Assembly: GCF_030372275.1 (NCBI RefSeq)
Contig: NZ_JAUDDJ010000012.1
DNA length: 64,000 nucleotides
Direction: 5' to 3' (one strand)
Origin: Lawsonibacter sp900766145
GTDB lineage: Bacteria; Bacillota; Clostridia; Oscillospirales; Oscillospiraceae
The translations under genes and the position numbers were made by a program. This document shows, one piece after another, positions 24,625-33,106 of this stretch. Numbering within the stretch: the stretch's first letter is position 1; each line of letters begins with the position of its first letter. The notes below the pieces were generated by a model, which was not told where the DNA came from, ran no database searches, and saw nothing but the letters and a program-made list of their open reading frames with translations.

Positions 24625-27312
24625 TACCAAAGCGGGGAACGGCTGTTTTCCGAATACGACCAGAAACAGAAATACTATTCCCATAAAAGCGAAATCGTCC
24701 ACACCGAAATCATGCTGCCGCCCCACGCCCCGCCGGAGTACGCAGACCGCAATACCTTGTGGAACGACGCCGAAGCCATAGAAAAACAATGGAACTCCCA
24801 GCTTGCCCGGAGACTGGTGCTTGCCATACCGAGGGATATTCCCCCAGAGCAGCAAGCCGACCTTATCCGGGACTACTGCCGGGAGTTTTTTGTTTCCAAG
24901 GGCATGATTGCCGACTTTGCCATCCATGACAAGGGGGACGGCAACCCCCACGCCCATATCCTCTTTACCATGCGGGGGATGGACGAACAGGGCAGGTGGC
25001 TCCCCAAGAGCCGGAAGGTCTACGACCTTGACGAGAACGGCGAGCGTATCCGGCTTCCGTCCGGGAACTGGAAAAGCCACAAGGAGGACACCGTGGACTG
25101 GAACGACCAGAAGTACGGGGAGATATGGCGGCAGGCGTGGCAGGACACGGCGAACCGCTATCTGGAAGCCATCGGCAGCCCGGAACGCCTTGACCTTCGC
25201 TCCTATGAGCGTCAGGGGATAGACAAAATCCCCACCGTCCACATGGGGCCAGCGGTCAGTTATCTGGAACGTAAAGGCATACAGACCAACATCGGCAACC
25301 TGAACCGGGACATCAAAGCCGCCAATTCCCTCATGCAGTCTATCCGGCAGATGGTACGCAGCTTAAAGGGCTGGCTGTCCGGCCTGAAAGAGAAAAAGGC
25401 GGCGCTGCTGGAAGCACTGGAACAGGCAAAGGAGCCGACCATCCCCGAACTGCTTTCCCGGTATCTGGATATGCGGAGCGAGGAACGCACCGGCTGGACT
25501 TCCAAGGGGAAGCTAAAAGGCACTGTTGGCGATTTCAACAAGGTCATGGAAGCCCTTGACTTCCTGCGGCAGAAAGAGATCTCCACCGTGGAGAGCCTTG
25601 ACGCCTATCTGGATAAGGTCAGCGGGGAGATACTTTCCGCCAAGACCGACATCCGAAAATCAGAACGCCGGATAAAGGCCATCGACACCACCCTTTCCCA
25701 TATCGCCAACCACGGAGCCTATCTGGCTTCCAAGCTGGATGACATGAGCCAGGATGAATACGAGCGATTCCAGGCGGCCATGGAGATCGGCGACCATACG
25801 GGCAGCATCCAGGAGCTTATCAACCTGACGGAGAACCTGGACTGCTACGATGTTTACCCCGACATCCACGACCACGATGATCTGGGCCGGTATTACATCG
25901 AGGAACTGGACGCCATGCAGGTACCGGAGCATCTGCGCAACTACATCGACTATGAGGCCTACGGGCGGGACATCGCCCTGGAGGAAAGCGGCCAGTTCAC
26001 CGACTTGGGCTATGTGAGGGACACCGGGGACAGTTTCCATGAGTATTACGATGGCGAGCGCGGCAGCATCCCGGAGGAATACCGGGTGATGACCTTCCAG
26101 GATGACATCCCCGAAGAAGAAATTTCGGAATGGGCCATGGACCTTGCTTACGATATGGACGAGTTTTTCCGGCAGAACGATCCGCAGTACGCCGCCGAGC
26201 ACCCGGAGGAACATGCAGCGAAGGAAGAAATCTACGAGAACCTTTCCGATTGCCGTATCGCCTCTCTGGAAGAAAAGCTGAAGGCGTTGGGCCAGACCCC
26301 GGAGGACTACCTTCCCTCCGAGCTGGAGAAGTTCAAGGAGGCTGTGGGCTACGAGGCATATTTGGATGTAGACCCCCAGGCGATCCGGGAGGCCATCGAA
26401 AACCCGGATCAATCTCATGTGGACGAGATGCTGGCCTTTGCGGAGCAGGCAAACCGGGAGTATGAGGCGGCGTTGTACGGGCAGCAAGCGGCGCCTACCC
26501 CGGATGACCGGGAGACCGGCGAGACGGTGCGGACTCCCAGGGGCACCTTCCATGTGACGGATATGAGCCGGGAACAGATGGAGGTGGCCGGATACGGTTT
26601 CCACCACGAGTCCGAGGACGGGAAGTATCTCATCATGGCCAATGGAAGCCGCGCCTTTGCCATCCCCAGCGGAGCCGCCCCCGAACATACTGTGCCGGAG
26701 AAGCTGACCGTCCTGGTGGTGGAGCCCATGAAGGAGCCCTATGTGAAGGAGATCGACCCCGGCCTCCATGCGCTGCAAGCGGAGGTGGGCGGCGATATTG
26801 CCGCCTTCTATCCCTTTGACGATCCGGTGGGGCTGGTGCTGAACGACGAAGGCAAGCTCATCGGCCTGGACCTGAACCGTTCCCTCCGGGACGAGCATGG
26901 GGAGATTTACGACATTGTGGCAGGCCCCTTCCTGGTGGTGGGCCTGGGGCCGGAGAGTTTCGCGTCCCTGCCCCCGGCCATGATCCAGAAGTACACCGAG
27001 CAATTCAAGCGGCCGGAGCTGTTCGCCAGCATCAACGGGCAGATCGTGTCCGTCCCTGTGGAACCGGAAAACCCGCTGCGCACGGCGGAAATGACCCTGG
27101 AGGACGACTATGGCATGATTGACGGGATCATCAACAACGGCCGCCGTGGGGAGGAATTGGAGAAAGCCCAAGCCGAGGCGCGCAGGACCACGCCGGAGAA
27201 AAAGCCCTCCATCCGGGAGCGGCTGGAGGACGCGAAACGGGAGTGCGCGGAACGGAAAGGCCCGGACAAGCCCGCCCCGCAGAAGAAGCCCCCGGAGTTG
27301 GGCGACTTATGA
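24625..27312 (+). pseudogene. 5'-truncated MobA/MobL relaxase fused to ArdA-like, YodL-like and DUF3846 domains
   Basis: The frame opens at 24625 as YQSGERLFSEYDQKQ, the sequence that normally follows the first 25-30 residues of MobL relaxases, so the start and first motif are missing; the first ATG is 24712. The metal-binding HDKGDGNPHAH motif is intact. At about 25718 the relaxase tail (IKAIDTTLSHIANH) passes in frame into YLASKLDDMSQDEYERF and LRNYIDYEAYGRDIALEESG, an ArdA-type antirestriction region. Next come a YodL/DUF4316-like part (TPRGTFHVTDMSREQME) and a DUF3846 domain (EKLTVLVVEPMKEPYVKEID). The fused 866-residue frame is open throughout. It could give an antirestriction-type protein with a dead relaxase head. 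Confidence 0.75.
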
Positions 27313-27485
27313 GCCGGAGCAAGAAATGGCGTCTGGAATGGGCGTTCTTCCTGGGCGAGAACGGCAGGCGCCAGTATAACAAGCTCTGTAAGGGCTGCGT
27401 TCATCCCTGCAAGCAGAGTTTCCAGGCGGTGGTGTTGTCCTGTCCGCACTATCTTTCCCGCCGTTCCAAAAAGTGCGGGAATTAG
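27309..27485 (+). CDS. Small cysteine-containing protein of conjugative elements
   Basis: A 58-residue basic protein (MSRSKKWRLEWAFFL ... RQYNKLCKGCVHPCKQSFQ) with CxxCxxxC and one later cysteine, probably binding zinc. The ATG overlaps the stop of the chimera (ATGA), so the pair is translationally coupled. Near-identical layouts follow DUF3846/antirestriction genes in Clostridia conjugative elements. The role is unknown. Confidence 0.72.
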   Translation: MSRSKKWRLEWAFFLGENGRRQYNKLCKGCVHPCKQSFQAVVLSCPHYLSRRSKKCGN

Positions 27486-27613
27486 GGTTCAAAATGGGCG
27501 AAGAAACCGCCTGTGGCGGCTTTTCCGTGTAGGGGCAGTATGATTTCCCATGTGGGGCGGCAAGGCGTTTCTGCATAGTGAAAACGCCGGATTTTTACCT
27601 TTTATCAAACAAA

Positions 27614-27668
27614 ATGGGAGCGTCAACATCGGATGCAGTTATCCGATGTTGGCGCTCCCATTCTTTTT
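27614..27668. terminator. Bidirectional terminator
   Basis: A long stem (ATGGGAGCG, then CAACATCGGA and complements) followed by TTCTTTTTTT on the + strand. It separates the chimera operon from the convergent XRE gene. The 27486-27613 gap holds nothing else recognisable. Confidence 0.85.
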
Positions 27669-27692
27669 TTGTTCTGGCTGCGTCGCAGTCGA

Positions 27693-27923
27693 TCAGTCAT
27701 CCTCTAACAGCTTGGAGGGCGGGATTTTCAGCACTTGGGCGATCTTGAACAGTGTTTCAAGAGATACGCCACGGATCGTACCCGTCCCTTCTACCTGACC
27801 AACAAAGTTGACACTTTTCCCGATCCTCTCCGCAAGGACCTCCTGTGTCAGCCCTGCCTTTTTTCTGTAATATGCGATCTTCAAGCCCAGAGTGATATAG
27901 CGTTCTGGAAACTCCGTCTGCAT
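27693..27923 (-). CDS. XRE-family repressor-type regulator
   Basis: A 76-residue single-domain helix-turn-helix protein (LGLKIAYYRKKAGLTQEVLAERIGKSVNFVGQVEG). AGGAGGTGAT precedes the ATG. It is divergent from the SLOG-like gene. Two identical 14-bp boxes flank that gene's core promoter and are the probable operators for this protein. Confidence 0.85.
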   Translation of the reverse strand: MQTEFPERYITLGLKIAYYRKKAGLTQEVLAERIGKSVNFVGQVEGTGTIRGVSLETLFKIAQVLKIPPSKLLEDD

Positions 27924-27986
27924 AATATCACCTCCTGATATTATGCTACCAACAAAGCAGGTAAATTATAATTGAAACCAATTAGA

Positions 27987-28042
27987 GGATTATTTACTTT
28001 AAGTCAATGTATGTATATAATGAGAAGTGGATTATTTACTTT
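27987..28042 (+). promoter_or_regulatory. Promoter flanked by two identical 14-bp operator boxes
   Basis: The core promoter is TTTACT (27993-27998), 17 bp, TATAAT (28016-28021). The box GGATTATTTACTTT occurs at 27987-28000, covering the -35, and again at 28029-28042, just after the likely start point. The two are 42 bp apart, four helical turns. This is the layout of a repressor that loops or blocks the promoter. Confidence 0.75.
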
Positions 28043-28080
28043 GTTGGAAAGGCTGGCTTGAAAATGGCGAAGATAAAACC

Positions 28081-28566
28081 GTGAACATATTTACCGTTAG
28101 TTTTTTTGGACACCGGATCATCCCGGAGTTTCGTGAGGCGGAGGATCGTGTGGAGGCGCTGGTTCATGCGCTGCTTTTGGAAAAGGAGTATGTGGAGTTC
28201 CTGGTCGGACGGGACGGAGATTTTGACCAGATCGTTTCCTCCGCTGTCAAACGCCAGCAGCGGCTTGTTCGGGATGACAACAGTTCCTTGATTTGGATAC
28301 TGCCATATCCCACGGCGGAGCTGCGCAACAATATGGAAAACTTTGAAACCTATTATGATGAAATCGAGATATGCGGCAGCGCAGCCAGCAGCCATCCGAA
28401 AGGCGCTTTTCAAATTCGCAACCGGCAGATGGTGAAGCGAAGCGATCTCGTTGTATTCTATGTGGACCATACAGGCGGCGGAGCTTATCAGACCATGCGC
28501 TATGCGCAGAAAGAAAAAAAGAATATACTAAATCTTGCTGGGGAAGGATACGGAGAAAAAGAATGA
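28081..28566 (+). CDS. SLOG/DUF1273-like (YspA-type) nucleotide-binding protein
   Basis: About 161 residues. FTVSFFGHRIIP near the start and GGGAYQTMRYAQKEKKNILNL near the end fit the Rossmann-like SLOG superfamily, whose members bind nucleotides or ADP-ribose derivatives. A GTG at 28027 also opens the frame but lies at the probable transcription start inside an operator box, so the GTG at 28081 is preferred. It has only a weak ribosome site. The gene is single, on its own XRE-controlled promoter, and ends within its terminator. Stress or defence signalling is possible; nothing here proves it. Confidence 0.65.
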   Translation: MNIFTVSFFGHRIIPEFREAEDRVEALVHALLLEKEYVEFLVGRDGDFDQIVSSAVKRQQRLVRDDNSSLIWILPYPTAELRNNMENFETYYDEIEICGSAASSHPKGAFQIRNRQMVKRSDLVVFYVDHTGGGAYQTMRYAQKEKKNILNLAGEGYGEKE

Positions 28567-28600
28567 GCGCCATCATCTTTCGGTGATGGCGCTCATTTTC
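28563..28600 (+). terminator. Terminator of the SLOG-like gene
   Basis: ATGAGCGCCATCA pairs perfectly with TGATGGCGCTCAT across an eight-base loop and is followed by TTTTC. The stop codon of the gene forms part of the stem. Confidence 0.85.
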
Positions 28601-28762
28601 AGTAGCAGTAGTAGGCGCTGTGGGAATGTGTGTAAACGGTCAAAGGGGCGGAGCTGTGGGAAACAATGTTTGCGGGCTGTGGGAAAGCTGACAGCTTTTC
28701 CGTCGGGCCGTGAATATTTGTTTTCCATCGGTGAAGCGGCTGTTTTCCACATTTCCATAGTG

Positions 28763-29116
28763 CTATTCTGGAATATAGGAAGTCCCTCTTGTTATGAACA
28801 GTCGATAGATGGTCAAGGGAATATACCAGGCAGCCACCAGCAGTCGCCAGACCAGGACGAAACCGCCGATCACTCCGCCAATAATAAAGTTCAGCAGAAA
28901 CAACGGAAGGGCGGTTCCCAAAGAGCCGCTGGGCACGATCCAGGCAAACATCCGTGGGATACCAAAAGGCAGGCCGCAAAGGATGAACAGCCATACATAG
29001 TCGGTGACTCCATCTTTTGTGCAGGCGGATTTGAAAATGCAGTACAGCAAAGCCGCCACCGCCACGGGCAGCACGCTCTTTTTGAAAAACTCTTTGATTA
29101 CTTCGGATTTCGTCAC
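28763..29116 (-). CDS. Small membrane protein, DUF6050-like
   Basis: A 117-residue protein with three hydrophobic helices (SVLPVAVAALLYCIF, YVWLFILCGLPFGI and LPLFLLNFIIGGVIGGFVLVW). The frame is open further upstream, but the GTG at 29116 has GGAGGTG six bases before it and gives MTKSEVIKEFFKK. Proteins of this appearance (DUF6050) are common cargo beside MobP relaxases in Clostridia elements. Function unknown. The 28601-28762 gap shows no gene. Confidence 0.7.
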   Translation of the reverse strand: MTKSEVIKEFFKKSVLPVAVAALLYCIFKSACTKDGVTDYVWLFILCGLPFGIPRMFAWIVPSGSLGTALPLFLLNFIIGGVIGGFVLVWRLLVAAWYIPLTIYRLFITRGTSYIPE

Positions 29117-29208
29117 GGTCAGCACCTCCATTCCTGGTTCCATTATATCAGCCGGATAACCATGCGCCCAGGGATTTTGCAAAGACTGTAAAAAGCGCCC
29201 AATCCCCG

Positions 29209-30558
29209 TTACTCCAAGTCGTTGCTCCGCTGCCGCTGCTGTTCCTGTTCCTTCGGCCTTTCCAGTAGGGCGTCCACATTCTGGCGGAGGGTGTCATACT
29301 CCTTTTCCTCCCGCCGTATCTTCCGAAGTTCCGTTTGCAGGGCGGTCTTGCGGGCGGAGAGTCCGTCCAATTCTGCTTTCAGCTTTTCGGAAGAAGGAAG
29401 TTTGGTGAGCCCGGCCTTTTTAATCTCCCTGGCTGCCGCCTCGAATAAGATAATCTCGCTCTCAAAGCCGCGCAGGAATTTTTCCTTGTCCTTTGATGCC
29501 TTGTATCGGTCATAGACAGGTTTCAGCTTGCGGTAGGTGTCAATCTGCTTTCCCAGGAGGGCAAGGTCGGCGATCCGCTGTTCCGTATCCCGCAGGCTCT
29601 CCCTGGTACGGATGGAGGCGGCTGCAACGGCGTCGCACCGTTCCACCAATTCCTCATAGCTGCCGATGCCGTGTTCGGTGAGAAAGTTCATGGTGGCGGC
29701 CGCACGTTTCAGATTCTCGATGGTCGCCCACCGCTGGTATCCGGCGCTCTGCTGGGCCTTGATATTGTTCTGAATGTCAATGAGCAGGCTGACCTTCCCG
29801 CTGCGCTGTTGGGGCTGTCTGGAGGGCCTGGGACCTCCGGCAATGCGGGAGACAACGGCTTCTTCCGTGTAATCGGCGCCCAGGGTTTTGAGCCGGGTGA
29901 ACCTCTCCTGGTCCGGCGCCCTGGCGGAGATATACTTTCCCCGCTTGATTTCGTACCCTTCCCGCTGCAACCGGGCAAGCAAATCTTCCAGGCTGGAGGA
30001 CACGGGGATCAGCCGGTCGATGGCGGCTTTCAGCTTTGCCTTGTAGCTGGTGCCGTTCTGTGCGGCCTGATGCTCAATGTAGCTCTTGCCCTTATCCCGG
30101 CCAGGGACGATGACGGACAAGCCGTGTTCTTTGCACAGCCGGTCGCTGGCCCGGCGTATCTCGTGATAGCTGCGCTTGTTGGAATGGTAATGCTTGTGAT
30201 CGGTGAAGCTGACCGCATTAAAAATCAGGTGATTATGGACGTGATCCTTGTCAATGTGAGTGGTGAGGACAAATTCATATTTGCCGCCCAGGACCTCCCG
30301 TGCCAGTTCCATGCCGATCCGGTGGGCTTCCTCTGGCGTGACCTCCCCAGGCTCAAAGGCTTGGATCAGGTGGCGGCCCAGGTGCGTGCCCTTGTCAATG
30401 GCATGGCGGCGTGTCCATTCAAATTCAATGTCGGCGGTCTCGGCGGCGCAGCCGAAGGAGGACACCAGCAGTTTCCCGTCTGTCTTGTCGGGGTTGCAGA
30501 TATAGTCAATCGCCGCTTTCAGCGTTGACTTAATAGGATGCGTCTTTGTAACTGCCAT
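29209..30558 (-). CDS. MobP-type relaxase/mobilization nuclease
   Basis: A 449-residue DNA relaxase. The N-terminal catalytic region has TYR-containing AAIDYICNPDKT near residue 17, the element-typical GCAAETADIEFEWTR, and the metal triad in THIDKDHVHNHLIFN near residues 100-115. The C-terminal 200 residues are a charged coiled coil (LSARKTALQTELRKIRREEKEYD). It nicks oriT and leads the strand into a recipient. It overlaps mobC by 40 bp. It looks complete, unlike the MobL relaxase in the same island, and is probably the working one. Confidence 0.9.
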   Translation of the reverse strand: MAVTKTHPIKSTLKAAIDYICNPDKTDGKLLVSSFGCAAETADIEFEWTRRHAIDKGTHLGRHLIQAFEPGEVTPEEAHRIGMELAREVLGGKYEFVLTTHIDKDHVHNHLIFNAVSFTDHKHYHSNKRSYHEIRRASDRLCKEHGLSVIVPGRDKGKSYIEHQAAQNGTSYKAKLKAAIDRLIPVSSSLEDLLARLQREGYEIKRGKYISARAPDQERFTRLKTLGADYTEEAVVSRIAGGPRPSRQPQQRSGKVSLLIDIQNNIKAQQSAGYQRWATIENLKRAAATMNFLTEHGIGSYEELVERCDAVAAASIRTRESLRDTEQRIADLALLGKQIDTYRKLKPVYDRYKASKDKEKFLRGFESEIILFEAAAREIKKAGLTKLPSSEKLKAELDGLSARKTALQTELRKIRREEKEYDTLRQNVDALLERPKEQEQQRQRSNDLE

Positions 30559-30848
30559 ATCTGATCCAGCCTTTCCCGGATTTCCTCCATATCGGCCTGA
30601 TAGGTGGGGCCTCCGGCGTTGACCCGCTTGGCGATCTGATTGATGTTCCGGCCAATGGCGGACAGAAGTTTGTTCATCTCCTTAATGTCCCTGGTGTCCA
30701 CCTGGATGATATATCCGTCAATCGCCATCTTCCGCAGGTAGGCACCGATCCGCTTTGTCTGGAGCTGGGCCATCTTCTGTTCCATCAGTTCCTTTTCCTC
30801 GGCGGTCACATAGAACTTCACCTGGATATTTCGTTTTCGGTTTGCCAT
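30519..30848 (-). CDS. mobC: Relaxosome accessory protein MobC
   Basis: A 109-residue ribbon-helix-helix-like protein (KRNIQVKFYVTAEEKELMEQKMAQLQ) with the MobC C-terminal pattern NKLLSAIGRNINQIAKRVNAGG. It binds near oriT and helps the relaxase open the strands. It immediately precedes and overlaps the MobP relaxase gene. Confidence 0.9.
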   Translation of the reverse strand: MANRKRNIQVKFYVTAEEKELMEQKMAQLQTKRIGAYLRKMAIDGYIIQVDTRDIKEMNKLLSAIGRNINQIAKRVNAGGPTYQADMEEIRERLDQIWQLQRRILLSQR

Positions 30849-31000
30849 CGTGGTATCTCGCCTCTTTTCGTATCAGGGTTTGGGATGTTCCCAACAAGCA
30901 TTTTTCGGGTTTAGGGGGAGGGTTCCCTAAAGCCAAAAATCGCAAGCGGGTACTCGCTTGCTGTGCTTGCTATCGTTTCTCTCTCCGTACCTAAGTAATC
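30849..31000. other. Candidate oriT region
   Basis: The DNA just upstream of mobC contains inverted repeats expected at an origin of transfer: TGGGA TGT TCCCA near 30880-30892 and GCAAGCG with CGCTTGC at 30943-30962. Position before mobC matches known MOBP systems. No nic consensus could be checked. A further hairpin-free stretch to 31100 holds nothing recognisable. Confidence 0.4.
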
Positions 31001-31100
31001 CGAAACTTCTGCCTTTGGCAACCATGAAAGCAAAGAAAAACGCTACAAACGGCATCCGTTCATAGCGTTTTCTAATTATTATTCAGTTGCACTAACCACA

Positions 31101-31279
31101 TCATTTTTCTTCCTCCGCTCTGGCATCCAAGATAGCCTGTGCGGTGGCAATGACGATTTTCAGTTCAGCTTCGGTCATTCCATCGAGCAAGGGATCAAGC
31201 TGTCTGCGTGCCGTGGACTTGCTCTCTGTTGCGTCCCCAAAGAGAAGCTGATCTACGGAGATAGACAAGAGGATGAACA
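31101..31279 (-). pseudogene. C-terminal remnant of an XRE regulator
   Basis: The last 58 codons (LSISVDQLLFG ... ARRQLDPLLDGMTEAELKIV) match the C-terminal region of element-borne XRE regulators. The helix-turn-helix part is missing: upstream of about 31279 the sequence is the start of the divergent KTR gene. No proper start codon serves it. Confidence 0.65.
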
Positions 31280-31468
31280 ATGCAAGAGGTAAATTGGATT
31301 CTTTGCCCCATCTGTGGAAATAAAACACGCGACAAAATACGAGAAGATACCATTCTAAAAAATTTTCCCCTCTTTTGTCCGAAATGCAAAAGCGAGTGCC
31401 TAATTGACGTTGAACAATTTCATATAACTGTTATCAAAGCGCCAGACGCACAGCCGCAGAGCCGATAA
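31280..31468 (+). CDS. Cysteine-rich KTR domain protein
   Basis: A 62-residue protein (VNWILCPICGNKTRDKIRED ... FCPKCKSECLIDV) with two CxxC knuckles forming a zinc ribbon and the KTR motif that names the family. These are conserved cargo of Clostridia mobile elements and have no proven role. GAGGAT lies a few bases before the ATG. The gene abuts the XRE remnant, and a strong terminator follows directly. Confidence 0.8.
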   Translation: MQEVNWILCPICGNKTRDKIREDTILKNFPLFCPKCKSECLIDVEQFHITVIKAPDAQPQSR

Positions 31469-31508
31469 CACACAAGGTTTGATCCCTTGTGGTTATCGGC
31501 TTCTTTTT
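31461..31508 (+). terminator. Terminator of the KTR gene
   Basis: GCCGATAACACACAAGG pairs with CCTTGTGGTTATCGGC (one mismatch) and is followed by TTCTTTTT. Confidence 0.85.
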
Positions 31509-31705
31509 ATCCAATAAACAACGACAGCCTGCCCCGCCCGACGGGGAAAGAAAAAAACCGTTGCCGGGCAGGTTGATTTTGTGCGCTCATTCTACATATC
31601 CCAGCGGCGGTTTTGAGAAATCAAGGCCGCCGCTTCTTTTTGCGCAAGGATCACGACGACCCTACACTTTGTAATCCGGAACGGCGGCAACAGGAGGATG
31701 CCGCC

Positions 31706-31807
31706 ATGCAAGATAATCTTTTTCGACATAAAACGACAAGAGCCATCTTGTCAAAAAAAGTCCGTTTCCATTATCGAGATATTCCGGCCATAAAGATGAA
31801 CAGTTAA
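31706..31807 (+). CDS. Possible 33-residue peptide
   Basis: An ATG with a perfect AGGAGG site eight bases upstream opens a short basic frame (MQDNLFRHKTTRAIL). It may be a leader peptide or a remnant; no family is known to me. The rest of 31509-32020 is non-coding, with one GC-rich inverted repeat (GCCTGCCC ... GGGCAGG, 31525-31575). Confidence 0.3.
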   Translation: MQDNLFRHKTTRAILSKKVRFHYRDIPAIKMNS

Positions 31808-31836
31808 ATCATGTAAATACCTCTGTTAATTCCTTT

Positions 31837-31870
31837 GCGCCTGTCCGCATTTTGCGGATAGGCGCTTTTT
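31837..31870 (+). terminator. Hairpin terminator upstream of the second sigma gene
   Basis: GCGCCTGTCCGCA and TGCGGATAGGCGC form a stem (one G-T pair) followed by five T. It closes the short transcript that includes the possible 33-residue peptide. Confidence 0.8.
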
Positions 31871-32020
31871 GCTGTTTATGCGGGCCTTCGTCATCTGATG
31901 GAGCCTTTCATAAAAATTTCTTTCCTTTCCAGGTTGCCAAAATCGCAAGTCTTGGATTACTGAGGCGAAAGGGAGGAAATCACCACCCCGCACCTGTGCG
32001 GCGCGAAGGGAGGTGAGAAT

Positions 32021-32455
32021 ATGAAAGACTCCTATGAGCAACGCATTCAAAATCAGTTTGGCGCCTTCTGCGTCAGGGTTTTGAAGAATGAGGCCCGGCA
32101 TATCCAACGTGACTATGCCAGCCTTCTGGACCAGGAAAAACCTTTGGACGAGCTGACAGCCTCCGAGCTGGAGCAGACCGCCGTGTGGGACGATTACTTT
32201 ATGGACGAGCATGTCTTTGAAGTATTGGGACTTCCGGTAGTCGTAACCGGCAATGTCCTGGCCGATGCGTTAGCGCAGCTGCCGGAGGGCAAGCGGGATG
32301 TGATCCTGCTGTCCTACTTCCTGGGTATGACGGATCGGGAGATCAGTGAAAAGCTGCATATCGTCCATCAGACCGTATCCAAGCGGCGGCTCGTTACGCT
32401 GAAAGAACTGTACGAATATCTGGTAAAGGAGGGATTTGAATGGCCGGACATGTAA
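32021..32455 (+). CDS. Sigma-70-like sigma factor, second island copy
   Basis: A 144-residue protein with a sigma region 4 at the C-terminus (QLPEGKRDVILLSYFLGMTDREISEKLHIVHQTVSKRR) and a short N-terminal part. GGGAGGTGAGAAT precedes the ATG. It overlaps the small HTH gene by 16 bp, mirroring the pair at 23.1-23.75 kb but on the opposite strand. It probably directs or controls the TnpW/recombinase end of the island. Confidence 0.82.
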   Translation: MKDSYEQRIQNQFGAFCVRVLKNEARHIQRDYASLLDQEKPLDELTASELEQTAVWDDYFMDEHVFEVLGLPVVVTGNVLADALAQLPEGKRDVILLSYFLGMTDREISEKLHIVHQTVSKRRLVTLKELYEYLVKEGFEWPDM

Positions 32456-32679
32456 AGCCCCTTCCGGTGCCTGTGATTCTGGCGGCCGTGAACGGTGACG
32501 AAAATGCTCTTGCTGCTGTCGTCGCTCATTATCAGAAGTACATTCGGGCTCTCGCCACCAGACCGGTGAAGGACGAGTATGGCAACGAATACCTGTATGT
32601 GGACGAAGATATGCGGCTCAGGCTGGAAACGAAGCTGATACATAGCATCGTGACGAGCTTCAAGGTGCTGCCGGTCTAA
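32440..32679 (+). CDS. Small helix-turn-helix protein, second island copy
   Basis: A 79-residue paralogue of the protein at 23113 (shared pattern AAVNGDENALAAVVAHYQKYI ... YVDEDMRLRLETKLI). It overlaps the sigma gene, indicating coupling. Element regulation is the family role. Confidence 0.8.
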   Translation: MAGHVKPLPVPVILAAVNGDENALAAVVAHYQKYIRALATRPVKDEYGNEYLYVDEDMRLRLETKLIHSIVTSFKVLPV

Positions 32680-32689
32680 AGTTGTTCGG

Positions 32690-33100
32690 GGTAAGTTTTG
32701 CTCCCTTTCCTTGCCCCTGACGATCCGGCAGCGGAGTCCATGATCCTTGACAAAGAAAGCCTTCGGGCAGCATAAGGCAGACGGATACAATCTGTCTGTG
32801 TAGAGCCGGTCGGCCGGTGCGCCATGACCCTGTTGCAAGTCCGCAGGACGGGACCCCTACCAAACAGGTGAGCGACAAAACCAGGCCGCGAAACAGGTGT
32901 GGCAGCCTGTGGGCGAGGATGCACAGGCAGGATAATGAGACTCCCGCGTTGAACGCCCTCAAAGCATTGCGCGGCGCACCCATAAGCATGGGCCGGGGTG
33001 AAATTCCCGTGGAGCTGCGACCGAAGGATGTGCCTTTGGCCGGCCAGCAGCCATCCGTTTTCTGCCTCTTTCGTTTTCGACTACACGCAAATGAAAGGGG
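32690..33100 (+). ncRNA. Candidate structured RNA between the HTH gene and tnpW
   Basis: About 410 bp without a credible gene, GC-rich and full of short complementary blocks, for example CCCAT AAGC ATGGG at about 32980, GGGG TGAAAT TCCC at about 32998, CAGGTGTGGCAGCCTG at about 32895 and GGCCGGCC at 33038. The sequence ends with an A-rich leader and the ribosome site of tnpW. This reads like a folded RNA or a long regulated leader of the recombinase transcript. I did not match it to a named RNA class. Confidence 0.4.
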
Positions 33101-33106
33101 ATTATT

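Noticed and set aside
32690..33100. Cobalamin riboswitch (because of the GGTGAAATTCCC stretch)
   Set aside because: The B12-box core is not present, and no B12-related gene follows.
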